DNA from: Porites lobata
Taxonomy: Eukaryota > Cnidaria > Anthozoa > Scleractinia > Poritidae
NCBI GenBank assembly: GCA_942486035.1
Contig: CALNXK010000133.1
Coordinates: 137,501 to 201,500, forward strand
Length of the DNA: 64,000 nucleotides
Direction of reading: 5' to 3'
A model generated the notes under the pieces. It was not told the origin of the DNA, made no database searches, and was given only the letters and a program-made list of their open reading frames with translations. The position numbers and the translations under genes were made by a program. Positions 28,035-35,500 of this stretch are shown here, piece by piece; positions within the stretch are counted from its first letter, which is position 1; each line of letters starts with the position of its first letter.

Positions 28035-28839
28035 GTTAGCTGCTCGCATGGACGCTCACACGCCCGCGGGGGTAGGTTCCCCCTCGGTCCTCCGAGATCT
28101 CAGCAGCATGACGGACATGGTGACCGAATTGTCTCGACCCGTGGATCGTACCCAATTGCAGCAAGACATTGACGAGTTCAATTTGACTTACCCGGTCAAT
28201 GTAGACGATGCCTTGAATGCCTTCACGCTCCCGCCCGTGGCAGGCACTGGTACAGCCCCTGTCACCACTGCCACCACCACCACCACCACGGCAGCCCCAA
28301 CCCGCCCCACGACCACCACCACCAGCCGACCACGACCCGTCACGTCCACCCGAACACGCCCTACCACCACGGCTACGACCACCACCGCCCCTGCCCGCCC
28401 CTCCACCTCCCGCCGCAGTGTCGGGGCAGGAACCAGGACTACCACCTCGACCGTGACCACCCCCACTGGACGCCCCACCATCGCTGCCAAACAACCGCGA
28501 CGGCGCCCCAGGGTGCCCTCCCCACCGTCCCCAGGTTCGTCCCCTCCGTCCGATGACGAGGATGGCGATGATGATGATGACGATCGACGGCGAGGCTTAA
28601 GGCGACGGTTGGATTTGCTCAATGAAGATGCTCAAGAACGGGCACGAGGTCGACGGATTCGCAACATCACGCACACTAATACGGTGACGACCGTCTATGA
28701 AGAGGGGGGTCGTCCCTCGGTGCGCCGCACCTCCACCCGAACCTCCAGCCCAAGTCCACCCAGACCACCACGCCGAGGACGGGGCCGTGGCCGAGCACGC
28801 GGACGGGGCCGAGCCCGTGGACGAGGTCGTAGTATATAA
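27955..28839 (+). CDS. Thr/Pro-rich low-complexity protein with acidic and RG-rich tail
   Basis: 294 aa. An N-terminal charged helix ('NALLRERERQRRQREGGQ') is followed by ~110 residues of Thr/Pro/Arg repeats (runs such as ATTTTTTAAPTRP), an Asp run (DDEDGDDDDDDRRR), and a C-terminal Arg-Gly stretch (RGRGRGRARGRGR). The composition suggests a disordered, possibly glycosylated or nucleic-acid-binding structural protein; a fibre-like role is speculative. It starts inside the ATPase gene, and its stop codon lies inside the next TATA box (agt-ata-taa). Opposite-strand frames here are shadows. Confidence 0.6.
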   Translation: MSLPIENALLRERERQRRQREGGQHTELAARMDAHTPAGVGSPSVLRDLSSMTDMVTELSRPVDRTQLQQDIDEFNLTYPVNVDDALNAFTLPPVAGTGTAPVTTATTTTTTAAPTRPTTTTTSRPRPVTSTRTRPTTTATTTTAPARPSTSRRSVGAGTRTTTSTVTTPTGRPTIAAKQPRRRPRVPSPPSPGSSPPSDDEDGDDDDDDRRRGLRRRLDLLNEDAQERARGRRIRNITHTNTVTTVYEEGGRPSVRRTSTRTSSPSPPRPPRRGRGRGRARGRGRARGRGRSI

Positions 28840-28840
28840 A
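28833..28840 (+). promoter_or_regulatory. TATA box of the 28871 gene, overlapping the previous stop codon
   Basis: TATATAAA, 38 bp before ATG 28871. The TAA stop of the Thr-rich gene is within it. Confidence 0.65.
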
Positions 28841-28870
28841 AACAGGGACCTTTCTTCCCCTGTCCCAAAA

Positions 28871-29146
28871 ATGTGTGGCCGTTGTCGATACGCGATGGGA
28901 CGCAAACGCCAACGCAGGACGACACGACGACGACCCGCCAAACGACGACGGCGTGTGAGTCAAGTAGGGGGTGTTGCGGTCAGCATGCCCCTAGGGATTC
29001 TCAAAGCCGGCTATGGGATCACCAAAGCCATCGGGGATCATCAAACCAAGCGTGCCATCGCCATTGGCGAAAAACGTCGACGAGAAGTGGCCTCCGGCAA
29101 ACGGAAAAAATACGCGGGGGAATCCTTTAATTGTTCCATTATGTAA
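28871..29146 (+). CDS. small basic virion-like protein with QVGG site
   Basis: 91 aa. The N-terminal 30 residues are mostly Arg/Lys (GRKRQRRTTRRRPAKRRRR). 'SQVGGVAVSMPLGILKAGYG' follows, a possible protease site and a hydrophobic segment, then a Lys/Arg-rich helix and 'FNCSIM' at the end. C-terminal C-S-I-M resembles a CaaX prenylation box, which may be chance. Core- or membrane-associated virion protein is an inference. Confidence 0.5.
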   Translation: MCGRCRYAMGRKRQRRTTRRRPAKRRRRVSQVGGVAVSMPLGILKAGYGITKAIGDHQTKRAIAIGEKRRREVASGKRKKYAGESFNCSIM

Positions 29147-29152
29147 AAAAAC

Positions 29153-29160
29153 TATAAAAG
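29153..29160 (+). promoter_or_regulatory. TATA box of the 29200 gene
   Basis: TATAAAAG, 47 bp before ATG 29200. Confidence 0.65.
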
Positions 29161-29199
29161 ACCCAAGGTGTGTCCTCCCTCGGACAGTTCATCATCATC

Positions 29200-29415
29200 A
29201 TGTATTGTGGTCCACGACGACGAAAACGACGCCGAAAGCAACGCGGGGGTATTCTCCCGTTTCTCATTCCCGCAGCGGTGGCTGCCGCCGTCCTCATGAA
29301 GAAGAAAAAGAAAAAGAAAGTGGGCAAGATGAGTGCCGCCAATCAACGACTGGCCCAACGACGAGTCCAGCGGATGTTCAATCGAATGCCGGGTTGGGCT
29401 GGTTCGAAACGCTGA
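29200..29415 (+). CDS. small basic hydrophobic protein with QRGG site (pX/mu-like)
   Basis: 71 aa. 'MYCGPRRRKRRRKQRGG' is followed by the hydrophobic stretch 'ILPFLIPAAVAAAVLM' and a Lys run (KKKKKKK). The order Arg-rich, Gly-Gly, hydrophobic segment recalls the precursor of adenovirus peptide mu (pX), but similarity is compositional. It has its own TATA box. Longer upstream starts are excluded by that box. Confidence 0.55.
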   Translation: MYCGPRRRKRRRKQRGGILPFLIPAAVAAAVLMKKKKKKKVGKMSAANQRLAQRRVQRMFNRMPGWAGSKR

Positions 29416-29421
29416 AAAGGC

Positions 29422-29429
29422 TATAAAAG
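29422..29429 (+). promoter_or_regulatory. TATA box of the 29465 gene
   Basis: TATAAAAG, 43 bp before ATG 29465. This spacing is what points to the very short gene that follows. Confidence 0.6.
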
Positions 29430-29464
29430 AAACGCTGGGTGGGACACACGATTCTCATTGAAGA

Positions 29465-29629
29465 ATGGTTCGTGGCCCCAACGGTCGTCGACATCGTTAT
29501 GTCCCTCGAATACGACGCCGCCGACGTGGACGCCAACGCGGTGCTAAACTCCCGCTGTTGGCAATGGCTCTCTCGCCTTTGTATCTCCGGAAATTCAAAC
29601 CCAGAATCCGACTACGACGCCCAGACTAA
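29465..29629 (+). CDS. 54-residue Arg-rich protein (short gene)
   Basis: ATG 29465 at the standard distance from a TATA box opens a 54-codon frame that starts MVRGPNGRRHRYVPRIRRRR and has a hydrophobic patch (KLPLLAMALSPLYL) before a basic C-terminus. It has the same architecture as the neighbour at 29200, with 'QRGA' in place of 'QRGG'. It is too short for usual gene finders, but position and composition support it. A longer frame in another phase overlaps it (29499..29933). Confidence 0.5.
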   Translation: MVRGPNGRRHRYVPRIRRRRRGRQRGAKLPLLAMALSPLYLRKFKPRIRLRRPD

Positions 29630-29933
29630 ACGACGCCCAAAACGCAAAGCCGTCACGTTTGCGTTGGATTGGGATGACCAGTATGTTGCCGCCTTGTGTG
29701 CCCGGTGCCGACATCACATGCAAACGCATTATCATGGGGAATTGTGTGGTCGGTGTGGCGCCATTTTTACCATAAATAGACCTTGGTCCTTGCCTGAACT
29801 CGAGATTCATCATGGGGTGGCGCATGGAACGTCAAGCCCCGTTCTTAAAAAGTGTCTTACGAGAAGCCAATCAACACAAACGACAAGAATTGTTGCGGAT
29901 GGCCAATGCGGATCAGATCAATGCTGTCAGTGA
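29499..29933 (+). CDS. possible zinc-ribbon protein overlapping the Arg-rich gene
   Basis: Open frame of 144 codons from ATG 29499. After about residue 45 it becomes protein-like: 'KRKAVTFALDWDDQYVAA' and then C-A-R-C ... C-G-R-C with 17 residues between the pairs, a zinc-ribbon pattern, followed by 'FTINRPW'. It has no TATA box of its own and would need leaky scanning past ATG 29465. The last third overlaps the gene at 29812. Could be real or partly shadow. Confidence 0.35.
   Translation: MSLEYDAADVDANAVLNSRCWQWLSRLCISGNSNPESDYDAQTKRRPKRKAVTFALDWDDQYVAALCARCRHHMQTHYHGELCGRCGAIFTINRPWSLPELEIHHGVAHGTSSPVLKKCLTRSQSTQTTRIVADGQCGSDQCCQ
29771..29778 (+). promoter_or_regulatory. TATA-like element of the 29812 gene
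   Basis: CATAAATA, 41 bp before ATG 29812. Confidence 0.5.
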
Positions 29934-30132
29934 ATTGGTGATGAATACCCTCCGTGGCACCGTCCCCCGTTCCCGACACACCATTACGTTACTCAAACCT
30001 CACGCTCAGAGTTTACGCGCCATGGCTAAACCCGCTCATTCCGTCAAACGCCGACGCGCTATCATGATGGCTCAAAAAGGGGGTACCCTCTGGCCGGAAC
30101 TCTACCGATGTTATAAACGTTGCATGCGTTAA
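29812..30132 (+). CDS. conserved small Polinton-type helical protein with QKGG site
   Basis: 106 aa. 'FLKSVLREANQHKRQELLRM', 'QINAVSELVMNTLRG' and then a basic 'SVKRRRAIMMAQKGGTLWPE' form a helical pattern that recurs in cnidarian and arthropod Polintons and adintovirus-like genomes as a small protein of unknown role. The Gly-Gly near the C-terminus matches the other candidate cleavage sites. It starts at ATG 29812. Confidence 0.55.
   Translation: MGWRMERQAPFLKSVLREANQHKRQELLRMANADQINAVSELVMNTLRGTVPRSRHTITLLKPHAQSLRAMAKPAHSVKRRRAIMMAQKGGTLWPELYRCYKRCMR
30112..30119 (+). promoter_or_regulatory. TATA-like element of the 30154 gene
   Basis: TATAAACG in the last codons of the preceding gene, 42 bp before ATG 30154. 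Confidence 0.5.
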
Positions 30133-30153
30133 AGAAAACCCCTCAGTTGCACC

Positions 30154-30810
30154 ATGGAACCCGAGATGGTCAGCACCACGGTGAACAACGCCCCGGCTTT
30201 TTTACAATTACGAGACCAGTACAAACAAGAATTGGTGGAAGACACCCGCTTGACCAAAGCCGCCGATTTAGCCGCCAAACAACATGTCCTCTTGACCAGT
30301 GATGTCCCTGATGCCTGGAAACGGCCTCAACTCAAAGCCGTCAGCCGTCAATTACGCCATTGGACTAAAAAAGTGCGCCAACCCTTTGGAGCCGCTGCTG
30401 GGGGTGTGACCGCTGCCGGGGCCACGACGCCGGGCGACGATGATTTTGAAGCGGGTCCCATGCAAGCCTGGTTCACGCAATTGGTCAAGGCCACCCAGGG
30501 TATAAAACAAGGCACCCCGACTGGTGGACCCAGAAAACCCCCTGTCCCGCCCAAACCAAGGTTCACGCCCAGTGCCAAAAAGAAACTCAAGTTTACCACC
30601 CCATCGACCAGTGCGGAGTTGGCCAAAGAATTGCCCTTTTCAGAGGACGTGGGCCCGACACCTTGGGACACCCCCTCCTTAGCCGTCAAGCGCAAAATCA
30701 GACAAAAAGCCAAAGAAGTGGCCAAAAAGAGAGCTACGAGTATCGCCAAAAAGAAAGCCGCAGGTTGGGCCAAGAAAGCCTTGGATTGGAAATCGTGGAA
30801 AACCCCCTAA
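30154..30810 (+). CDS. Polinton protein of unknown function, basic C-terminus
   Basis: 218 aa from a good start context (caccATGg). N-terminal helical half ('FLQLRDQYKQELVEDTRLTK'), a Gly/Ala/Pro linker with 'PTGGPRKPPVPPKPRF', and a Lys-rich C-terminal helix (KRKIRQKAKEVAKKR). No domain recognised. The stop is one base before the ATG of the phospholipase gene, so the two may share a transcript; a TATA-like word (tataaaac) at 30501 lies inside. Confidence 0.5.
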   Translation: MEPEMVSTTVNNAPAFLQLRDQYKQELVEDTRLTKAADLAAKQHVLLTSDVPDAWKRPQLKAVSRQLRHWTKKVRQPFGAAAGGVTAAGATTPGDDDFEAGPMQAWFTQLVKATQGIKQGTPTGGPRKPPVPPKPRFTPSAKKKLKFTTPSTSAELAKELPFSEDVGPTPWDTPSLAVKRKIRQKAKEVAKKRATSIAKKKAAGWAKKALDWKSWKTP

Positions 30811-30811
30811 G

Positions 30812-31189
30812 ATGGGACGCAAACGCCGTGCTGCGGCCTCCCGTTCCCGAGCGAGGCGACGACGACGGTCGCAACGGGGCGGCAAGTTATTTGATGTGCA
30901 GAACCTCCTCAACAAGACCGGCATTGAATTTCATTGGCCTGGTTATCAATATATGGGCCCTGGCACTCATTTGAAAAAACGATTGGCCCGTGGAGATCCC
31001 GGTATCAACCGGTTGGACAGGATTGCCAAAGCCCATGACATCGATTATGATAAAGCCAAGACATTGAAAGACAAATGGGCAGCGGATCGCAAGATGATTG
31101 CCAAGATTGATCAACTCCCCGGTAGTAAAAATTTAACAGAGCGTATTGTGAGACGCATTATGAAAGCTAAACTTCGATTCGGCATGTAA
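30812..31189 (+). CDS. parvovirus-type phospholipase A2
   Basis: 125 aa. After an Arg-rich start and a Gly-Gly site (SQRGGKLFD), the text 'HWPGYQYMGPGTHLKKRL' carries the Y-x-G-P-G calcium-binding loop (residues ~47-51). 'DRIAKAHDIDYDKA' carries the catalytic His-Asp (residues ~73-75). These two motifs define the phospholipase A2 domain of parvovirus VP1 and of homologues in adintoviruses and Polintons. It hydrolyses membrane phospholipids. Motifs are intact. It is the last plus-strand gene before two minus-strand genes. Confidence 0.85.
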   Translation: MGRKRRAAASRSRARRRRRSQRGGKLFDVQNLLNKTGIEFHWPGYQYMGPGTHLKKRLARGDPGINRLDRIAKAHDIDYDKAKTLKDKWAADRKMIAKIDQLPGSKNLTERIVRRIMKAKLRFGM

Positions 31190-31265
31190 ACCCCCTTTAG
31201 TCATAAAAAAAACAAGACACCATGTTCAATAGCCCAATACACATGATTTAATTAAACGTTTGTTC

Positions 31266-31874
31266 TTACAAGCACGAGTCTATTTTTTGTAAGGCCTCCG
31301 CGCGATGGGTTTGCACATTGTCCTCATCGGGTACACTTAGGGGCAAGTCCAATGGCAACCACGGGAGGGGAAAGGGACGCTCTAATGCCTCGTCCAACCA
31401 GGACCATTCTCGACGTCGAATGGCTTCCATTCGCTTGTTGTACCGTTCTTTCTGCAACGCTTTCCACCCTTCCTCGCCCAACTCTTTTCTTTTCTGGGCG
31501 GCCTGCTCTCGTCGATGGGCATTGGTCCGTTGCAGATAAGCCTGGTAGGTCCCTCGCTCTTTCATTTTCTCCCGCCAGTTTTTCTGACATTGGGCGTTTT
31601 TACGCTTGACCACCTCCCGCTGTTCCTTGCTCATGCCGTAGTAGCGTTGCATGCCCTCTTGGGTCTTTTTGGCTTTAAAGGCTTCATACTCGCCATTGGC
31701 TTTCAACCGGGCCATCCGTTCGTGATAGCGGCGACGGTGAAGGGCCTTGACATCCTCCATGCCGTTGGGTTTGGCATACAAGCGTTGCCGATACGCTTTT
31801 TGTTGAATTTTGTTTTTGACAGGGTCCCGTTTTTTCCTGGGTTTGGGGGGCTGGCGCGATCCTGGCGTATCCAT
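31266..31874 (-). CDS. basic repeat protein, part 2 (or separate gene)
   Basis: From ATG 31874, about 202 aa. Lys/Arg/Gln-rich helical text has repeated 'R-x-x-Y/W-x-x-x-x-x' modules ('YRQRLYAKPNGM', 'HRRRYHERMARLKANGEYEA', 'CQKNWREKMKERGTYQAYL', 'KERYNKRMEAIRRREWSWL') and an acidic end 'SVPDEDN...QKIDSCL'. The same module type continues in another frame upstream (31684..32304), so the two may be one protein separated by a frame change or short intron. Function unknown; nucleic-acid binding likely. Confidence 0.5.
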   Translation of the reverse strand: MDTPGSRQPPKPRKKRDPVKNKIQQKAYRQRLYAKPNGMEDVKALHRRRYHERMARLKANGEYEAFKAKKTQEGMQRYYGMSKEQREVVKRKNAQCQKNWREKMKERGTYQAYLQRTNAHRREQAAQKRKELGEEGWKALQKERYNKRMEAIRRREWSWLDEALERPFPLPWLPLDLPLSVPDEDNVQTHRAEALQKIDSCL

Positions 31875-32304
31875 GATCCAGCTCCAATACACGCGAAGCA
31901 CACACGTCTGCCAAGGCCCGCAATTTTCTAAAGGGACTGGGCGTCTGTCTGTTCTGGGCACGACGGTCCCGTTGCTGCTGGATAAGCCGGTCGCGGTGTC
32001 GATGATAATATTGACGGTTCAAAGCCCGTACTTGGTCACCGTGCGTGGCTCGGTACCGGTTACAGGCCAACCGGTTCAATTCTCGCGCTCTGGCAATCTC
32101 CTCTGGGGTCGGGGGCGGTTTGGGCGGCTTGGGCGGTTTGAGCTTTTTCTTGGCGGCTCGCTGCTCTCGTTTCCGTTTCACAATCTCTTCCCGGTGTTTC
32201 AGGTACCACCTCTGCTTCGCTTCTTTCACCTTCTCCGGATCTCGATTAGGCATGTCTCGATGGCAACTGACGTCTGGTCTGGACGCTGGCCTATATCTAG
32301 CCAT
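31684..32304 (-). CDS. basic repeat protein, part 1
   Basis: From ATG 32304. 'EAKQRWYLKHREEIVKRKRE' and 'NRLACNRYRATHGDQVRALN' followed by 'RQYYHRHRDRL' are repeated R/K-Y modules like those in the frame at 31266..31874. From about 31880 downwards the protein-like composition moves to the other frame, so the true coding end or junction is probably near 31870-31920. The gene is divergent from the DNA polymerase gene (spacer 32305..32533). No domain name can be given. Confidence 0.45.
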   Translation of the reverse strand: MARYRPASRPDVSCHRDMPNRDPEKVKEAKQRWYLKHREEIVKRKREQRAAKKKLKPPKPPKPPPTPEEIARARELNRLACNRYRATHGDQVRALNRQYYHRHRDRLIQQQRDRRAQNRQTPSPFRKLRALADVCASRVLELDHGYARIAPAPQTQEKTGPCQKQNSTKSVSATLVCQTQRHGGCQGPSPSPLSRTDGPVESQWRV

Positions 32305-32484
32305 CTTTCCGCCAATCACTGATCTCGGTCCAGGCTCAGAGGAGACTGGAAAAATCTGTACCCATGGGGGGCACCCCCCTCAATCCTCCTCCTGTCTATT
32401 CAACCCCTCACCTGACCCTCACCTGACTCTCACCTGAGCCCCATCCACCAATCCCTGTTCATCTGATCACGTGTTTTTTAGGTC

Positions 32485-32492
32485 TATAAAAG
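32485..32492 (+). promoter_or_regulatory. TATA box of the DNA polymerase gene
   Basis: TATAAAAG, 49 bp before ATG 32534. Confidence 0.7.
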
Positions 32493-32533
32493 TCCGCGTC
32501 TGGCGCGGGAACATTCAAATTGCCTCCTCCGTC

Positions 32534-35500
32534 ATGGCGGAGGACCACTGGTATCCTGACAGTGATGAAGAAGAAGAAGCTCTATTAAACCGCGCTTATG
32601 ACCGGTGGGAACAAATGGGCGGAGCCGTTCCCGCTCGAGGCCCTCTCTTTCAGTTTACCATGCAACCTATAGGTCGACGACGCCGCTGGCGGAATGTGGT
32701 GGAACGCGCACAATTCAATGCGCAATTGCGTCAATTGAGGGATCCTGGTCCTGGAGATAATATTGGGATGGCCCTCACGGAAGCCTTGCATCAAGCCATT
32801 GAAACAGAACTTGACCGCGAGCAGCGACCTGCCCATCATTTTGTGAACTTTGCTATTACAGCGCATGGGTTCACTCACGCGTATCAAACCGCTAATTTTA
32901 CTGTGGGAGAATTTTTACAACGTACGGCTCGTTTGGATGAGATGTTAGCTACCCTAGCTGGCAAGTTGAACAGCAATGAAGCCTTCAACCCCGATCGTGG
33001 GTTCCAAGTGGATGTGGTGTTTGTCTCCATGCCTGGCCCAGGGTCTGGTCGACATAAACAACGCAATGTGGGACGTTTATGTTTGGATCGAGTCAACCAG
33101 AAAAAGAGATGCATTGTCCCCATCAAAAATAGAGATACTTTATGTTGTGCCCGCGCTATTGTCACCATGCGTGCTTATTGCCATAAAGATCAAGGCGTGG
33201 ACGGGTTTCGCGACTGGGAGAATCTCAAACGTGGTCGACCTGTGCAGCAACGTCAAGCCCAGGCCCTCCATCAGCAAGCGGGAGTCGCGGAGGGTCCCTG
33301 TGGCATCCCCGAGCTTCGTCAGTTTCAACAAGCGTTGGGATCTCACTATCAACTCTTGGTGATGACCCGGATGAAACCGTTCTTTTTGATTTTCAAAGGC
33401 CCTGACGCCCCTCATCAGATTCGTTTACTCAAGTCCAACGATCATTTTGATGGCTGCACGTCTTTTCCTGCCTTTGTCAATCGTTCGTATTATTGCCTGG
33501 ATTGTGAACGGGGGTTCAACACCGACGATCGGACCAATCATACTTGTCAAGGGAGACGCTGCTCTGCGTGTGGACGTTTTGATTGTCCGGATTATGTGCG
33601 TGGCACCCGCCCCACCGAGTATTGCAGTCTGTGTTACCGCAAGTTTTACGGTCCTCAATGCAAACGTTATCATGAAATCAGCAAGCAATGTCAATCCATC
33701 AAAATCTGTCTCAAGTGTCAAGCCCAATACACAGTCGTCCGTAACCAACGTCACCGGTGCGGGTACGCCAAATGCCCAGCGTGTCAGGAATGGGTGTCCA
33801 TCCAGAACCATCAATGTTACATTCAGCCTGTGGAGGATGAGCATGAGGAGACTGAACCGACAGAGGAGGGGGGAGGTCGCATGGTGGCGCCACCCCCTCC
33901 CCTGTTTGTTTACGCAGATTTTGAAGCCATGCAGAATGCAGAAGGTGTGTTTGTGGCTAATTTGTTGTGTTATTCGTCGAGTGTCGACACCACCATTCAT
34001 GTCTTGGACGGGGAGGACTGTGCCCTCCAATTTTTGCGCGATTTGGATGATCTCACGGATGTTCCAGATTGTGAGGGCGAGCGGACGATACTCGTGGTGT
34101 TTCACAATCTAAAAGGGTTTGATGGTATGTTCATTCTCCATGAACTCTACCAGCAACAACGCGAGGTCGTGGATCAACTGACCGTGGGCGCCAAAGTCTT
34201 ATCGTTCAGAAGTGGACCCCTCAAATTCATCGACTCGTTGTGTTTCTTGCCTATGCCACTGGCCTCTTTTTCCAGTACTTTCAATTTGACCGAATTGAAA
34301 AAGGGGTTCTTTCCCCATTTGTTCAACACCCCCGATCACCAACAGTATGTGGGCCGCATCCCTGATTTGGAATTTTACGACCCCGACGGCATGATGGCCA
34401 AAAAGAAAGAGGAACTGACTCGTTGGCATGCGGATCAAGTCCGTCGGAACGTGCCCTTCCATTTCCAGCAAGAAATGATTGAGTATTGCAAATCCGATGT
34501 GGCTCTCTTGAAAGCGGGGTGTGAAGCCTTTCAACAAGAATTTGAACAACAGGCGGGCTTCAATCCTATGGCCAAGTGCATCACCATCGCCAGTGCCTGC
34601 AATTTGTATTGGCGCAAGCATCATTTGACCCCCGACACCATTGCAGTGGAACCTCTCGGAGGGTGGCGAGGGGCCCAAGTCAACCATTCCCTCAAAGCCC
34701 TCCAATGGCTCTATTACCAAGAACATCTCCTTCCCAAAGAGGGGGCCAGTGCTGATCGCATACGTCACGTTCGTAATGGTGGCGAACAATCGGTCCGAAC
34801 CAGCGTCGACAGTCATTTCGTCGATGGCTACGATCCTGTGACTCGCACCGTCTATGAGTTCCACGGATGTCTCTACCATGGCTGTCCCCGCTGTTATCCC
34901 GCGAGAAACGCCAAACATTATGCCACGCCGGATCGAACTGTAGAGGAACTCTATCAAGCCACGCTCTCCAAACGCACGGCCTTGCTCCGAGCGGGTTATA
35001 CAGTCATCGAAATGTGGGAATGTGAATGGGACCGACTAGTGGACACGGATGAGGCTGTTCAACGTTTCCTGAATTCCTTTGATCTGGTGGCACCCCTGGA
35101 ACCCCGTGAAGCCTTCTTTGGAGGCCGAACCGGTGCCGTGGCTCTGCATGCCGTAGCTGGAGAAAGTGAGGAAATACGCTATGTGGATGTGACCTCCTTG
35201 TACCCGTGGGTGAATAAAAACTGTCCCTATCCCATCGGACATCCGCGGATCATCACGCAACCCGCTGACCAGTCCCTGGACTCCTATTTTGGTCTAGCCA
35301 CCGTCGATATTCTTCCCCCCGCTGGTTTGTTCCATCCTGTTCTGCCTGTGCGTAGCGGCCACAAGCTCACCTTTCCTCTCTGCCGTGCTTGTGTTCAGAC
35401 CGAGCAGGCCCAACCCATGTTGACCCGAACCCGTTATTGCCCTCATTCTGATGTGGATCGCACGCTACGCGGTACCTGGTGCACACCCGAATTGGTCAAA

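Noticed and set aside
28036..28622. Gly/Ser- and Val-rich minus-strand frames
   Set aside because: Shadows of the Thr/Pro-rich plus-strand gene, produced by its repetitive codons.
31860..31920. A 31-bp intron joining the two basic repeat frames
   Set aside because: GT and AG can be found, but the interval is too short for normal splicing; left as an unresolved frame change.
31318..32437. Several plus-strand frames opposite the basic repeat genes
   Set aside because: Phe/Gly/Leu-rich shadows of Lys/Arg-rich codons on the minus strand.
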